DNA of 64,000 nt. It comes from Streptomyces sp. NBC_00249 (GTDB lineage: Bacteria; Actinomycetota; Actinomycetes; Streptomycetales; Streptomycetaceae). The position numbers and the translations under genes are program-made. Below, one piece after another: positions 41,585 to 50,933 of this stretch. The stretch spans positions 434,001 to 498,000 of the forward strand of contig NZ_JAPEMV010000006.1 in NCBI RefSeq assembly GCF_026342355.1. The letters run 5' to 3'. The notes beneath the pieces are model-generated. The model was not told the origin of the DNA, made no database searches, and saw nothing but the letters and a program-made list of their open reading frames with translations. Positions within the stretch are counted from its first letter, which is position 1. Each line of letters starts with the position of its first letter.

Positions 41585-41606
41585 GTTCATCCGCGGTTCG
41601 CGTGGG
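41585..41606 (+). promoter_or_regulatory. PHO box upstream of phoD
   Basis: Two directly adjacent 11-nt units, GTTCATCCGCG (41585-41595) and GTTCGCGTGGG (41596-41606). The first matches the PhoP direct-repeat consensus G(G/T)TCAYYYR(G/C)G at every position; the second keeps the GTTC core. It lies 72 bp before the phoD ATG, as expected for PhoRP activation under phosphate starvation. Confidence 0.65.
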
Positions 41607-41677
41607 CGACGCGGCCGGTCCGGTGTGCGGCGGCACACTGGTCCGGCCCACCCCCGCCGGCCCCTGGAGAAGCACCG

Positions 41678-43276
41678 ATGGCACCCCTGCCGCACACCCG
41701 ACGGTCCCTGCTCGGCGGCTCGCTCGCCGTCCCCCTGGGGCTCGCCCTGTCCACCGCGTTCGCCGCGCCCGCCCTGGCGGCCTCGGCCGGAGCCCCTGCC
41801 TTCACCCGCTCCGGGCGCCCCTCCGCCCTCTGGGGGGCCCAGTCCGGTGAGATCACCGCTCACTCGGCGACCGTGTGGACGCGCTCCGACCGGCCGGCCC
41901 GGATGTCCGTCGAGACCTCCCCGAGCGAATCGTTCCGCTACGGCGTCCGCCGCCACGACGGCCCCTTCCTCGGCCCCGCCACCGACTACACCGGCACGGC
42001 GACCCTGCGCGACCTGCCGCCGGGCCGGCAGATCCACTACCGGGTCGTGCTCACCGACCCCGACGACCCGCGCCGCACGAGCGAGCCGGTGCGCGGCACG
42101 TTCCGCACCACACCCGTCTCCCGCCGCCACGACGTGCGCTTCCTGTGGTCCGGGGACCTGGCCGGGCAGGGCTGGGGCATCAACCCCGAGCTCGGCGGCT
42201 ACCGCGTCTTCGACGAGATGCGGCTGCGCGACCCCGACTTCTTCCTCTTCAGCGGTGACACGATCTACGCGGACGGCCCGATCCAGGCGTCGGTGGCACT
42301 GCCCGACGGGCGCATCTGGCACAACGTGACCACCGAGGAGAAGTCGAAGGTCGCCGAGACCCTCGCCGAGTTCCGCGGGAACTTCCGCTACAACCTGCTC
42401 GACCGCAACCTGCGCGACTTCTACGCCCAGGTGCCCGTCCTCGCCCAGTGGGACGACCACGAGGTGCGCAACAACTGGTACCCCGGCCAGCTGATCGACG
42501 ACCCGCGGTACACCGTCAAGGACGCCGACACCCTCGCCGCCCGCGCCCGCCAGGCCTTCGGCGAGTACTTCCCCGTCACCGACCTGCGGGGCGGCCGCGC
42601 CGAGGGGCGGATGTACCGGGTGCTGCGCCACGGCCCGCTGCTCGACGTGTTCGTCCTCGACATGCGCACCTACCGCGACGCCAACTCCCCCGGCCGTCAG
42701 ACCGAGGACCCGGTCGGCATCCTCGGCACCGAGCAGCTGGCCTGGCTGAAGCGGGAGCTCTCGCGTTCCCGCGCCACCTGGAAGGTCATCGCCGCCGACA
42801 TGCCGCTGGGCATCGTCGTCGCCGACGGCGCCACGAACTTCGAGGCCGTCGCCCAGGGCGACCCGGGGGCCCCGCTCGGCCGCGAGCTCCAGATCGCCGA
42901 ACTCCTGCGCCACATCAAGCACCAGCACATCACCGGCACCCTCTGGCTCACCGCCGACGTCCACTACACCGCCGCCAACCACTACGCGCCCGAGCGCGCG
43001 GCCTTCGGTGACTTCGCGCCGTTCTGGGAGTTCGTCTCCGGCCCCGTCGGCGCGGGCGCGTTCCCGGCCGGGCGGCTCGACGCCACCTTCGGCCCGCGGA
43101 CGGAGTACGTCCAGTCGGCGCCGGTCGCCAACATGTCCCCGGCCGAGAACCCCCCGTACTACGGCGAGGTCGAGATCGACGGGGACAGCGGCGAGCTGAC
43201 CGTCCGGCTGCGCCGCCAGGGGGGCGGCGTGCTCTTCACCAAGAGCCTCCAGCCGGGCCGCGTCGGGCAGCAGTGA
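41678..43276 (+). CDS. phoD: alkaline phosphatase/phosphodiesterase PhoD
   Basis: A 532-residue secreted enzyme that releases phosphate from organic esters. It has a twin-arginine signal (HTRRSLLGGSLAVPLGLALS, with AxA cleavage near residue 35). The N-terminal PhoD_N domain (HSATVWTRSDRPARMSVETS) precedes the catalytic domain with metal and active-site clusters FFLFSGDTIYADG, QWDDHEVRNNW, VFVLDMRTYRD, VIAADMPLGI and WLTADVHYTAANHY. It needs folding in the cytoplasm before Tat export. A good PHO box upstream predicts PhoP control. Confidence 0.95.
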   Translation: MAPLPHTRRSLLGGSLAVPLGLALSTAFAAPALAASAGAPAFTRSGRPSALWGAQSGEITAHSATVWTRSDRPARMSVETSPSESFRYGVRRHDGPFLGPATDYTGTATLRDLPPGRQIHYRVVLTDPDDPRRTSEPVRGTFRTTPVSRRHDVRFLWSGDLAGQGWGINPELGGYRVFDEMRLRDPDFFLFSGDTIYADGPIQASVALPDGRIWHNVTTEEKSKVAETLAEFRGNFRYNLLDRNLRDFYAQVPVLAQWDDHEVRNNWYPGQLIDDPRYTVKDADTLAARARQAFGEYFPVTDLRGGRAEGRMYRVLRHGPLLDVFVLDMRTYRDANSPGRQTEDPVGILGTEQLAWLKRELSRSRATWKVIAADMPLGIVVADGATNFEAVAQGDPGAPLGRELQIAELLRHIKHQHITGTLWLTADVHYTAANHYAPERAAFGDFAPFWEFVSGPVGAGAFPAGRLDATFGPRTEYVQSAPVANMSPAENPPYYGEVEIDGDSGELTVRLRRQGGGVLFTKSLQPGRVGQQ

Positions 43277-43381
43277 CACGGGCGACGGATGCGGCGGAGC
43301 CTGCGGGCCACAAGGGAAATCAACTGGAAAACTGGGCGAAACCGACCAGATCGACGCTTAACCAGCCGGTCACAGATCGTT

Positions 43382-43391
43382 CGTGATCACG
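43382..43391. promoter_or_regulatory. 10-bp palindrome before the ACT-GNAT gene
   Basis: CGTGATCACG, 28 bp upstream of the start codon. It is the only clear symmetric site in the spacer and may be an operator or chance. Confidence 0.3.
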
Positions 43392-43418
43392 CAACACCCC
43401 TGAGCCACAGTGGTGTGC

Positions 43419-44864
43419 ATGACTGACCGTAGCCCCGCCTCCTCCGCCGCCCGTCCCCACCGCCACCACTGGCGCCGGGACCTCGTCGAACTCGCCGCCC
43501 TCTTCTGCGCCGTGGCAGTGGCCGACGCCATCGCCAACCTCGTCGCGCACGGCCCCCGGGGCCCCTTCCTGCTGGTCGCCTCGGCGGTGGCGCTGCTGAT
43601 CACGGCCGCCTTCCACACCTGGTGGGCACGCCGTCACAGTCATGCGCCGCCGCCCGGTGACACGGCGCCCTCGGATCCGGCGCCGCCCGCGGCCGCCGCA
43701 CCCGTCGGCGCAGGTCCCGCCCCGGCGGCCACGGCCGCCCTGTGGCGGATGCGGACGACCGTACGGGACGAGCCCGGCAGCCTGGCCGCGCTCTGCACGG
43801 CCCTGGCCCGTCACCGCGTCGACATCCTGACCCTGCAGACCCACCCCCTCCCCGAGGGCGGCACCGTCGACGAGTTCCTCCTGCGCGCCCCGCAGGACCT
43901 CGCCTCCGCCGAACTCGCCCGGGCCGTCGCCCAGGCCGGCGGCCACAGCACCTGGATCGAACGGGCCGACGCCCACGACCTGGTGGACACCCCCACCCGG
44001 GTCCTGGGCCTCGCCACCCGCACCGCCCTGGACGCCGCCGAGCTCCCGCTCGCGCTGCGCCAGCTGCTGGGCCGCTGCACCATCCACTCGATCCCCGCCA
44101 CCACCCTCTCGGGCCGCCCCAACGCGGGCGCCGACGCCCCCGTCGAAGGCGTCCTGGAAGCCACCGTGATGCGGCTGCGCGACCCCTCGGGCGGCGCCAT
44201 CACCGTGGAGCGGCCGTACCTGCCCTTCACCCCGACCGAGTTCGCCCGCGCCCGGGCCCTCGTCGAGCTCGACGCCCGCCTCGGCCCGCGCGTCCCGCGC
44301 AGCCAGGACGTCCTGACCCTGCCCGAGGGCAACGAGATCACCGTCCGGCGCGCCGACGGCGCCGACCTCCCGGCCGCCCGCGCCATGCACGACCGCTGCT
44401 CGGAGCGCACGCTGGGCCTGCGCTACCACGGCCCGGTCGCCGACGCCGACCGCTACCTCGGCCACCTGCTGAGCCCCCGCTTCGGCCGCACCCTCGCCGC
44501 CACCACCGCCTCCGGCAAGCTCGTCGCCCTCGGCCACCTGCTGTGGGACGGGGACGAGACCGAGGTGGCCCTGCTCATCGAGGACGACTGGCAGCGCCGC
44601 GGCATCGGCTCCGAGCTGCTGCGCCGCCTCCTCGCGCTCGCCGTCGAGGCCGGGTGCGACAGCGTCTACGCCGTCACCCAGTCCTCCAACACCGGCATGG
44701 TCGCGGCGATGCGCGGCCTCGGCCTCCCCCTCGACTACCAGATCGAGGAGGGCACCCTGGTGATCACGGCCCGCCTCGACGCCACCCCGGTCAACTCGCG
44801 GCTGCCCTACGAGGTCCCGCGCGACCGGCTCCCGTACGAGCCCGGGACCAAGCCCCAGCGCTGA
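43419..44864 (+). CDS. membrane-anchored GNAT acetyltransferase with ACT domain
   Basis: A 481-residue protein. Two hydrophobic helices lie at about residues 22-42 and 48-66, then a Pro/Ala-rich linker (~75-105). The ACT-like region reads WRMRTTVRDEPGSLAALCTA (~110-190). The GNAT domain at ~310-445 has the acetyl-CoA loop DDWQRRGIGSELLRRLL. ACT-GNAT proteins in actinobacteria are amino-acid-regulated lysine acetyltransferases (described in Micromonospora, from memory). The membrane anchor is the unusual part. No ribosome site is visible before the ATG. Confidence 0.85.
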   Translation: MTDRSPASSAARPHRHHWRRDLVELAALFCAVAVADAIANLVAHGPRGPFLLVASAVALLITAAFHTWWARRHSHAPPPGDTAPSDPAPPAAAAPVGAGPAPAATAALWRMRTTVRDEPGSLAALCTALARHRVDILTLQTHPLPEGGTVDEFLLRAPQDLASAELARAVAQAGGHSTWIERADAHDLVDTPTRVLGLATRTALDAAELPLALRQLLGRCTIHSIPATTLSGRPNAGADAPVEGVLEATVMRLRDPSGGAITVERPYLPFTPTEFARARALVELDARLGPRVPRSQDVLTLPEGNEITVRRADGADLPAARAMHDRCSERTLGLRYHGPVADADRYLGHLLSPRFGRTLAATTASGKLVALGHLLWDGDETEVALLIEDDWQRRGIGSELLRRLLALAVEAGCDSVYAVTQSSNTGMVAAMRGLGLPLDYQIEEGTLVITARLDATPVNSRLPYEVPRDRLPYEPGTKPQR

Positions 44865-44876
44865 GCGACGGCCACC

Positions 44877-44908
44877 GGTCCGCGCCCGGGAACCCCCGGG
44901 CGCGGACC
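44877..44908 (+). terminator. hairpin after the ACT-GNAT gene
   Basis: A perfect 14-bp inverted repeat GGTCCGCGCCCGGG/CCCGGGCGCGGACC with an AACC loop, 12 nt past the stop. Confidence 0.75.
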
Positions 44909-45009
44909 GCCCCGTACCCCCCGCGCCCCGGCCCGGACTTCGGCTCCGACAGGAGGTCAGGGTCGGTATGGTGATGACGCGGAGGCGTCCCGCATACGAA
45001 GATGGCGGG

Positions 45010-46719
45010 ATGTCAGAGACCCTCCACAGCGACAGCGCAGCCCGTCTGCCCCGCCAGGTCGCCGATGCCTATGTCGACGAACTCATCGCCATCGACCCGA
45101 TCGTGGGCACCTATCTCGGTGTCGCGACCAGTTACAGCAAACTGCCGGACTTCTCCCCCGCCGGCCGGGCGGCCGCCGCCTCTCTGGCGCGGGCCACCCT
45201 CGCCGCGCTCGACGCCGCCGAGCGGCTGCCCGGTGCGGACACCGACGCCGAACGCCGTTGCGGCCGCCTCCTGCGCGAGCGCCTGGACGCCGAACTCGCC
45301 GTCCACGACGCCGACGAGGACCTGCGCGCCGTCAGCAACATCCACTCCCCCGCGCACTCCGTCCGCGAGGTCTTCACCCTGACCCCGGCCGAGACGGAAG
45401 CCGACTGGGCCGCGATCGCCGAGCGGCTGCGCGGCGTTCCGGCCGCCTACGCCGGCTACCGCGAGAGCCTCGCCCTCGGCCTGGAGCGGGGGCTGTACGG
45501 CAGCCCCCGCCCCGCCGCCACCTTCGTCGGGCAGCTCACCACCTGGGCGGGCCAGGACGGCGACGGCGGCCCGGGATTCTTCGGCGAGTTCGTGGCCCCG
45601 GGCCCGGAGGCGCTGCGCGCCGAGCTGGACGAGGCGGCGGCCGGTGCGACGGCGGCCGTGGTCGAGCTGCGCGACTGGATGCGGGACGTGTACGCCCCGG
45701 CGGTCGCGGACGCGCCCGACCCGGTGGGCCGCGAGCGCTACGCCCGCTGGTCGCGCTACTTCAACGGCACCGACCTGGACCTGGACGAGGCGTACGCCTA
45801 CGGCTGGGCGGAGTACCACCGGCTGCTCGCGGAGATGAAGGCCGAGGCGGCGAAGATCCTGCCGGGCGACCCGAACCCGTGGGACGCGCTGCGGCACCTG
45901 GACGAGCACGGCACCCACATCGAGGGCGTCGACGAGGTCCGGGAGTGGCTCCAGGGCCTGATGGACGAGGCCATCGAGAACCTCGACGGCACGCACTTCG
46001 AGCTCGCCGAGCGGGTCAAGCGCGTCGAGTCCATGATCGCCCCGGCGGGCGGGGCCGCGGCCCCGTACTACACCAACCCGTCGGAGGACTTCTCCCGTCC
46101 CGGCCGGACCTGGCTGCCCACCATGGGGCAGACCCGCTTCCCGGTGTACGACCTGGTCTCCACCTGGTACCACGAGGGCGTCCCGGGCCACCACCTCCAG
46201 CTCGCGCAGTGGACGCACGTCGCGGACCAGCTGTCCCGCTACCAGGCGACCGTCGGCCTCGTCAGCGCCAACGCCGAGGGCTGGGCCCTGTACGCGGAGC
46301 GCCTGATGGACGAGCTCGGCTACCTCAAGGACGCCGAACAGCGGCTGGGCTACCTCGACTGCCAGATGATGCGCGCCGCGCGGGTGATCGTGGACATCGG
46401 CATGCACCTGGGGCTGGAGATCCCGGCGGACTCGCCCTTCCACCCGGGCGAGCGCTGGACGGTCGACCTGGCGCAGGAGTTCTTCGGCCTGCACAGCGGG
46501 CGGCCGGCGGACTTCGTCGAGAGCGAGCTGACCCGCTACCTGTCGATGCCGGGCCAGGCCATCGGCTACAAGCTGGGCGAGCGCGCCTGGCTGCTGGGCC
46601 GGGACAACGCCCGCGCCGCGCACGGGGACGCCTTCGACCTGAAGGCGTGGCACATGGCGGCGCTGTCGCAGGGTTCGCTGGGGCTGGACGACCTGGTCGA
46701 CGAGCTCTCCAAGCTCTGA
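45010..46719 (+). CDS. DUF885 family metallopeptidase-like protein
   Basis: A 569-residue cytoplasmic protein. The C-terminal half carries WYHEGVPGHHLQLAQW (HExxxGHH, residues ~390-398), the putative zinc site of DUF885, with EGWALYAERLMDELGYL as the downstream Glu motif and MPGQAIGYKLGERAWL at the C-terminus. Length is normal for the family, which includes carboxypeptidase-like enzymes. The start is taken at ATG 45010 (MSETLHSDS); an upstream ATG at 44971 is less likely. No strong ribosome site. Confidence 0.9.
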   Translation: MSETLHSDSAARLPRQVADAYVDELIAIDPIVGTYLGVATSYSKLPDFSPAGRAAAASLARATLAALDAAERLPGADTDAERRCGRLLRERLDAELAVHDADEDLRAVSNIHSPAHSVREVFTLTPAETEADWAAIAERLRGVPAAYAGYRESLALGLERGLYGSPRPAATFVGQLTTWAGQDGDGGPGFFGEFVAPGPEALRAELDEAAAGATAAVVELRDWMRDVYAPAVADAPDPVGRERYARWSRYFNGTDLDLDEAYAYGWAEYHRLLAEMKAEAAKILPGDPNPWDALRHLDEHGTHIEGVDEVREWLQGLMDEAIENLDGTHFELAERVKRVESMIAPAGGAAAPYYTNPSEDFSRPGRTWLPTMGQTRFPVYDLVSTWYHEGVPGHHLQLAQWTHVADQLSRYQATVGLVSANAEGWALYAERLMDELGYLKDAEQRLGYLDCQMMRAARVIVDIGMHLGLEIPADSPFHPGERWTVDLAQEFFGLHSGRPADFVESELTRYLSMPGQAIGYKLGERAWLLGRDNARAAHGDAFDLKAWHMAALSQGSLGLDDLVDELSKL

Positions 46720-46755
46720 CCCGGCCGCCGCCACGGAGCCGACCGGAAACGCCGA

Positions 46756-46791
46756 CGGGCCGGCCGCCCCCTGGAGGGGGTGGGCGGCCCG
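46756..46791 (+). terminator. hairpin after the DUF885 gene
   Basis: Two 16-nt arms (CGGGCCGGCCGCCCCC and GGGGGTGGGCGGCCCG) pair at 14 of 16 positions around a TGGA loop, followed by TTGTC. A short direct repeat GTCGTACGCGG follows twice at 46794-46825. Confidence 0.7.
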
Positions 46792-46839
46792 TTGTCGTAC
46801 GCGGCGGCGCTGTCGTACGCGGTGGCGCGGTGGCGCGGG

Positions 46840-47376
46840 TCAGCAGCCGCAGTCGTCCGAGTCGGTGGGGGCGGTCAGCGGGTCGGCCTCGGCGCGCTGC
46901 TCGGTGCCCTGCCAGGTCTCGACCTCGAAGCCCTCCCGGATCCAGTACTCGATGCCGCCGAGCATCTCCTTGACCTGGAAGCCGAGTTCGGCCAGGGCGA
47001 GGGCGGAGCGGGTGCCTCCGTTGCAGCCGGGGCCCCAGCAGTACGTCACCACGGGGACGTTCCGGTCGAGGAGCTTGTCGGCCTGCTCGGGGATCAGGGC
47101 CGTCGGCAGGTGGATCGCGCCGGGCACGTGGGCCTGGTCCCAGGAGGGCGTGGAGCGGGAGTCGATCAGCTGGAAGCCGAGCTCGGCGCCCTGCTCGCGG
47201 TGGGCCTTGAAGGCGGCGGCCACGTCGGAGACGTCCGCGTGGAAGGCCAGGCTCGCGGCGAAGTACGCGGCGGCCGCGGCCGGGCTGGCCGGGGGGACCC
47301 GGAGCACGGGGTTGGCGGGGGCGGCGGGGGCAGTGCCGGTGGCGGTGGCGGTGGTGGCGTTCTGCGTCGTCGTCAT
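46840..47376 (-). CDS. rhodanese-like domain protein
   Basis: A 178-residue protein with a Thr/Ala-rich N-terminus and a single rhodanese domain: FQLIDSRSTPSWDQAHVPGA and the active-site loop VVTYCWGPGCNGGTRSAL (Cys ~130). A C-terminal DDCGC adds two more Cys. It is probably a sulphur or persulphide carrier; the exact role is open. It is divergent from an Lrp/AsnC regulator that may control it. Confidence 0.9.
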   Translation of the reverse strand: MTTTQNATTATATGTAPAAPANPVLRVPPASPAAAAAYFAASLAFHADVSDVAAAFKAHREQGAELGFQLIDSRSTPSWDQAHVPGAIHLPTALIPEQADKLLDRNVPVVTYCWGPGCNGGTRSALALAELGFQVKEMLGGIEYWIREGFEVETWQGTEQRAEADPLTAPTDSDDCGC

Positions 47377-47470
47377 GGCTCAAAATCTACGAACTGTTGA
47401 TCATCCCCGGAAGTGGATTTCCCCGGCCTTTCCCTTGTTCCGGCGGGGATTCCCCTGCTAGAACTCCGGC

Positions 47471-47917
47471 ATGACCGGCTATTCCCCCGACGCCACCGAC
47501 TGGCGCATCCTGGCGGCCCTCCAGCAGGACGGCCGCGCCAGCTTCACCGAGCTGGCCCGTACCGTCTCCATGTCCGCGAGCGCCGTCACCGAACGGGTCC
47601 GCCGGCTGGAGGACGCCGGGATCATCACCGGCTACACGGCCGTCGTCGACCACGAGAAGCTGGGCAAGGCCATCCTGGCGCTGGTCCGGCTGCGCTACCC
47701 GCACGGCAACTACAAGCCGTTCCACGACTTCCTGGAGGCGACCCCGGAGATCCTGGAGGCCCACCACGTCACCGGCGACGACTGCTTCGTCCTCAAGGTC
47801 GCCGCCCGCTCCATGGGGCACCTGGAGGAGGTCACGGGCCGGATCTCCGGGCTCGGCGCGGTGACCACCAGCGTCGTCTACTCCTCCCCGCTGCCCCGGC
47901 GTCCGCTCAGTCCGTGA
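47471..47917 (+). CDS. Lrp/AsnC family regulator
   Basis: A 148-residue protein. The helix-turn-helix is at the N-terminus (TDWRILAALQQDGRASFTEL, SASAVTERVRRLEDAGII). The RAM ligand domain follows (LGKAILALVRLRYP, HHVTGDDCFVLKVAARSMGH). The upstream spacer shared with the rhodanese gene contains GGGGATTCCCC and GGAAGTGGATTTCC, candidate binding sites. Its last 11 bp overlap the end of the convergent sbcC gene. Confidence 0.93.
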   Translation: MTGYSPDATDWRILAALQQDGRASFTELARTVSMSASAVTERVRRLEDAGIITGYTAVVDHEKLGKAILALVRLRYPHGNYKPFHDFLEATPEILEAHHVTGDDCFVLKVAARSMGHLEEVTGRISGLGAVTTSVVYSSPLPRRPLSP

Positions 47918-50900
47918 CCGTTCGGTCCGCGACCCCGGCCGTGCGGTGGCGCACCACAGAGCCGCCGCGCTGCTTGACGATCTCCAGCTGGGCCTGGACC
48001 CGGGTGCGCAGGTCTCCGACGTGGCTGACGATGCCGACGCTGCGGTCCCGTTCCCGCAGGGAGTCCAGGACGTCGAGCACCTCGTCCAGGGCCTGGTCGT
48101 CGAGGCTGCCGAAGCCCTCGTCGATGAAGAGGGTGTCCAGGCGCATGCCGCCCGCCTCGTCGGTGACCACGTCGGCCAGTCCCAGGGCCAGCGCGAGCGA
48201 GGCGAAGAAGGTCTCGCCGCCCGAGAGGGTGGCGGTGTCCCGCTCGCTGCCCGTCCAGGCGTCCACCACGTGCAGCCCCAGACCGGAGCGGCCCCGGCCG
48301 CCCGAGCGGGCATCGGAGTGCACCAGGGTGTAGCGGCCGCCGGACATCCGCAGCAGCCGTACCGTCGCCGCCGCGGCGACCTGCTCCAGCCGGGCCGCCA
48401 GGACGTACGCCTCCAGGCGCATCCGGCGCTCGTTGTCGGCGGAGGTGCCCGCGGTGAGTCCGGCGAGCCGGGCCACGCGCTCGTACGCCTCGCGCAGCGG
48501 TCCCAGCGCCCGCAGCTCCTGCTCGGCCTGCCGGGAGAGCCGGTCCAGCTCGGCGCAGCGCAGCCGGGCGGCGTCCACGGCGGAGCCGGCCGTGCGCAGC
48601 CGGGCGGCGGCGCGGGCCTCCTGTTCCTCGGCGGTCCGGGCGTCGGCCGGGGGCAGGGCCGCCGCGCGGGCGGTGTCCTGCTCGGCGTGCCGGTCGGCGA
48701 GCATCGCCTCCTCGGCCTGCCAGGCGTCCGTGCGGTGCTGGAGGCCGGTGCGTTCGTACTCGGGGAGGACGGCTTCGGCCGCGGCCTCGGTGGTGTCGAA
48801 GCCGGCCTTGAAGGCGGCGTCGGCCAGCTGCCCGTCGGCCTCCTTCAGGCGCGCGGCGGTGACCTCGGCGCGGCGCAGCGCCGCGGCGGCGCCGGTGACC
48901 ATGCGGATCCGGTCCTCCAGGGTGCGGGCGCGGGCCGCGACGCTGGGCGAGTCGCCCCGTACGAGGACCAGTTCGGCCTCCAGCGAGGCCTGCTCCTGGT
49001 CGAGGGCCTCGCGCCGGGAGGCCCGGGCCGCGGCCCGGCGTTCGGCATCGAGCCGGTCGGAGCTGCGTACGTCGTGCTCCCGCTCGGCGCGGGCGAGGCG
49101 CTCGCGGGCGGTGTGCAGTCCGGCGGCGTCCGCGTGGGCGGCGGCGTGCCGGGAGCTCAGGTCCGAGGTGAGGGCGAGGAGTTCGGCGGTGGTGGCGTCC
49201 CCGGCGGCGGAGGCGGCCTCGGCCTCGGCCTCCTGGACGGCGGCGAGCCTGCGCTCGACGGCGGCCCGGCGCTCCTCGGCCTGCTCGGAGCGGGCCTGGG
49301 CGGCGTCCTCGGCGGCCCGGTCCACGTGGCCGGGGGCGGGACGGGCGGGAGCGGGGTGCTCCGCCGATCCGCACACCGCGCAGGGCTCGCCGGGGTGGAG
49401 GGCCTCGGCCAGTTCGGCGGCGATGCCGCGCAGCCGGGCCTCCTTCAGCTCCAGCCAGCGTTCCCGGGCGGCGGTGGACTCCTCGCGTACGGAGAGCAGT
49501 TCGCCGGAGGCGGCTTCGGCGGCCGCCCCGAGTTCGTCGCGGCGGCGGGCGGCGGTCAGCTGCATCCGGGCCGGTTCCAGCCGGCCCGCGAGCTGCTCGG
49601 CCAGGGTGGCGGCCTGCTGGGCGGCGTCGACCCGCTCCTGGAGCGCGGCGCGGGTGGCCTCCCAGCGGGCGAGCCAGTCGGCGGACTCCTGCCGCTGCTC
49701 CTCGGCGTCACGGGACTCGCGCTCCAGCGTGGCGCGCTCGCGGCCGATCTCGGCGCTGCGCTGCTCCGCCCGCTGGGCGGCGCCGGCCGCGCCGAGGTCC
49801 TCGCGCAGCCGCTGCTCGACGGCGGCCAGCTGCTCGGTGCCCGCTCCGGCGAGGGGCGGGGGCAGCTCGGAGCGGGCCACGCCCTCGGCGTGCGCGGCGG
49901 TGAGGTGGGCGCCGGCCGCGGCCCCGCGCAGTTCCAGGGCGGGGGCCACGAGGGCGCCCCGGCGGGCCCGGTCCAGGAGTTCCCGTACGCGTTCGCGCTC
50001 CGGGGCGGCGTCGGCCAGCAGGGCCGCCCGGCGGGCGGTCTCGGCGTGCCGGTGCTGGAGCCGGTCGAGCTCGCGTTCCTCCTCGGCGGCGCGCCGGGCG
50101 GCGGCGTGGCGTCCCTCGGCAGCGGCGAGGGTGTACTCGGCGACGGTGAGCCGCTCCCGGGCGGAGCAGCGGGCGACGGCCGCCCAGGCCCGGACGGCGT
50201 CGGCGAGGCCGGGGTCGCCGGGCTGGTGGGCGGGCAGCGGCCAGGCCCGCAGGTCGGCGCAGTCCCCGGCGGCCTGGGCGAGCCGCTGGGCGGCGGCGAG
50301 GACCTTCTCGTCGCCGGCCCGCACCTTGGCCTCGGCGGCGCGGCGGCGGTCGGCGAGCAGGGTCTCGACGGCGGCGAAGCGGCGGGTGTCGAAGAGCCGT
50401 CCCAGCAGCCGGCCCCTGGCTTCGGCGCCGGCCCGCAGGAACTGGGCGAACTCGCCCTGCGGCAGCAGCACCACCTGGCAGAACTGCTCGCGGCTCATGC
50501 CGAGGAGCTGTTCGATCTCCTCGCCGATCTCCTGGTGGGAGCGGCTCAGCCCGGTCCAGCCCTCCCCGGTGTGCTCGCGCAGCAGGCTCTGGGCCTTGTC
50601 CCTGGTGGTGCCGGTGCCGCGTTTCTTGGGGCGGTCCTGTTCGGGGCGCCGGGTGATCTCCAGGCGGCGGCCGCCCGCCGTGAGTTCGAGGGTGACCTCG
50701 GTCGGGGTGTCGGGGGCGGCGTGGTCGCTGCGCAGGGTGGTGCCGGGGGCCTGGCGGGAGCCGGGGACCGATCCGTAGAGGGCGTAGCAGACGGCGTCGA
50801 GGACGGAGGTCTTACCGGCTCCGGTGGGGCCGTGCAGGAGGAAGATCCCGGCGCCGGACAGGGCGTCGAAGTCGATCTCCTGGGGTTCGGCGAAGGGGCC

Positions 50901-50933
50901 GAAGGCGGTGACCTGGAGCCGGTGCAGCCTCAT
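47907..50933 (-). CDS. sbcC: exonuclease SbcCD subunit C
   Basis: A 1008-residue SMC-like ATPase of the Mre11-Rad50 type that processes DNA ends and hairpins. N-terminal P-loop LLHGPTGAGKTSVLDAVCYA and Q-loop region LPQGEFAQFLRAG. Long Ala/Arg/Glu coiled coils flank the zinc hook GEPCAVCGSAEHPAP near residue 520. The C-terminal signature and Walker B are ATLSGGETFFASLALALGLA and TLFIDEGFGSLDDQ. ATG overlaps the sbcD stop (ATGA), giving coupled translation. Confidence 0.96.
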   Translation of the reverse strand: MRLHRLQVTAFGPFAEPQEIDFDALSGAGIFLLHGPTGAGKTSVLDAVCYALYGSVPGSRQAPGTTLRSDHAAPDTPTEVTLELTAGGRRLEITRRPEQDRPKKRGTGTTRDKAQSLLREHTGEGWTGLSRSHQEIGEEIEQLLGMSREQFCQVVLLPQGEFAQFLRAGAEARGRLLGRLFDTRRFAAVETLLADRRRAAEAKVRAGDEKVLAAAQRLAQAAGDCADLRAWPLPAHQPGDPGLADAVRAWAAVARCSARERLTVAEYTLAAAEGRHAAARRAAEEERELDRLQHRHAETARRAALLADAAPERERVRELLDRARRGALVAPALELRGAAAGAHLTAAHAEGVARSELPPPLAGAGTEQLAAVEQRLREDLGAAGAAQRAEQRSAEIGRERATLERESRDAEEQRQESADWLARWEATRAALQERVDAAQQAATLAEQLAGRLEPARMQLTAARRRDELGAAAEAASGELLSVREESTAARERWLELKEARLRGIAAELAEALHPGEPCAVCGSAEHPAPARPAPGHVDRAAEDAAQARSEQAEERRAAVERRLAAVQEAEAEAASAAGDATTAELLALTSDLSSRHAAAHADAAGLHTARERLARAEREHDVRSSDRLDAERRAAARASRREALDQEQASLEAELVLVRGDSPSVAARARTLEDRIRMVTGAAAALRRAEVTAARLKEADGQLADAAFKAGFDTTEAAAEAVLPEYERTGLQHRTDAWQAEEAMLADRHAEQDTARAAALPPADARTAEEQEARAAARLRTAGSAVDAARLRCAELDRLSRQAEQELRALGPLREAYERVARLAGLTAGTSADNERRMRLEAYVLAARLEQVAAAATVRLLRMSGGRYTLVHSDARSGGRGRSGLGLHVVDAWTGSERDTATLSGGETFFASLALALGLADVVTDEAGGMRLDTLFIDEGFGSLDDQALDEVLDVLDSLRERDRSVGIVSHVGDLRTRVQAQLEIVKQRGGSVVRHRTAGVADRTVTD

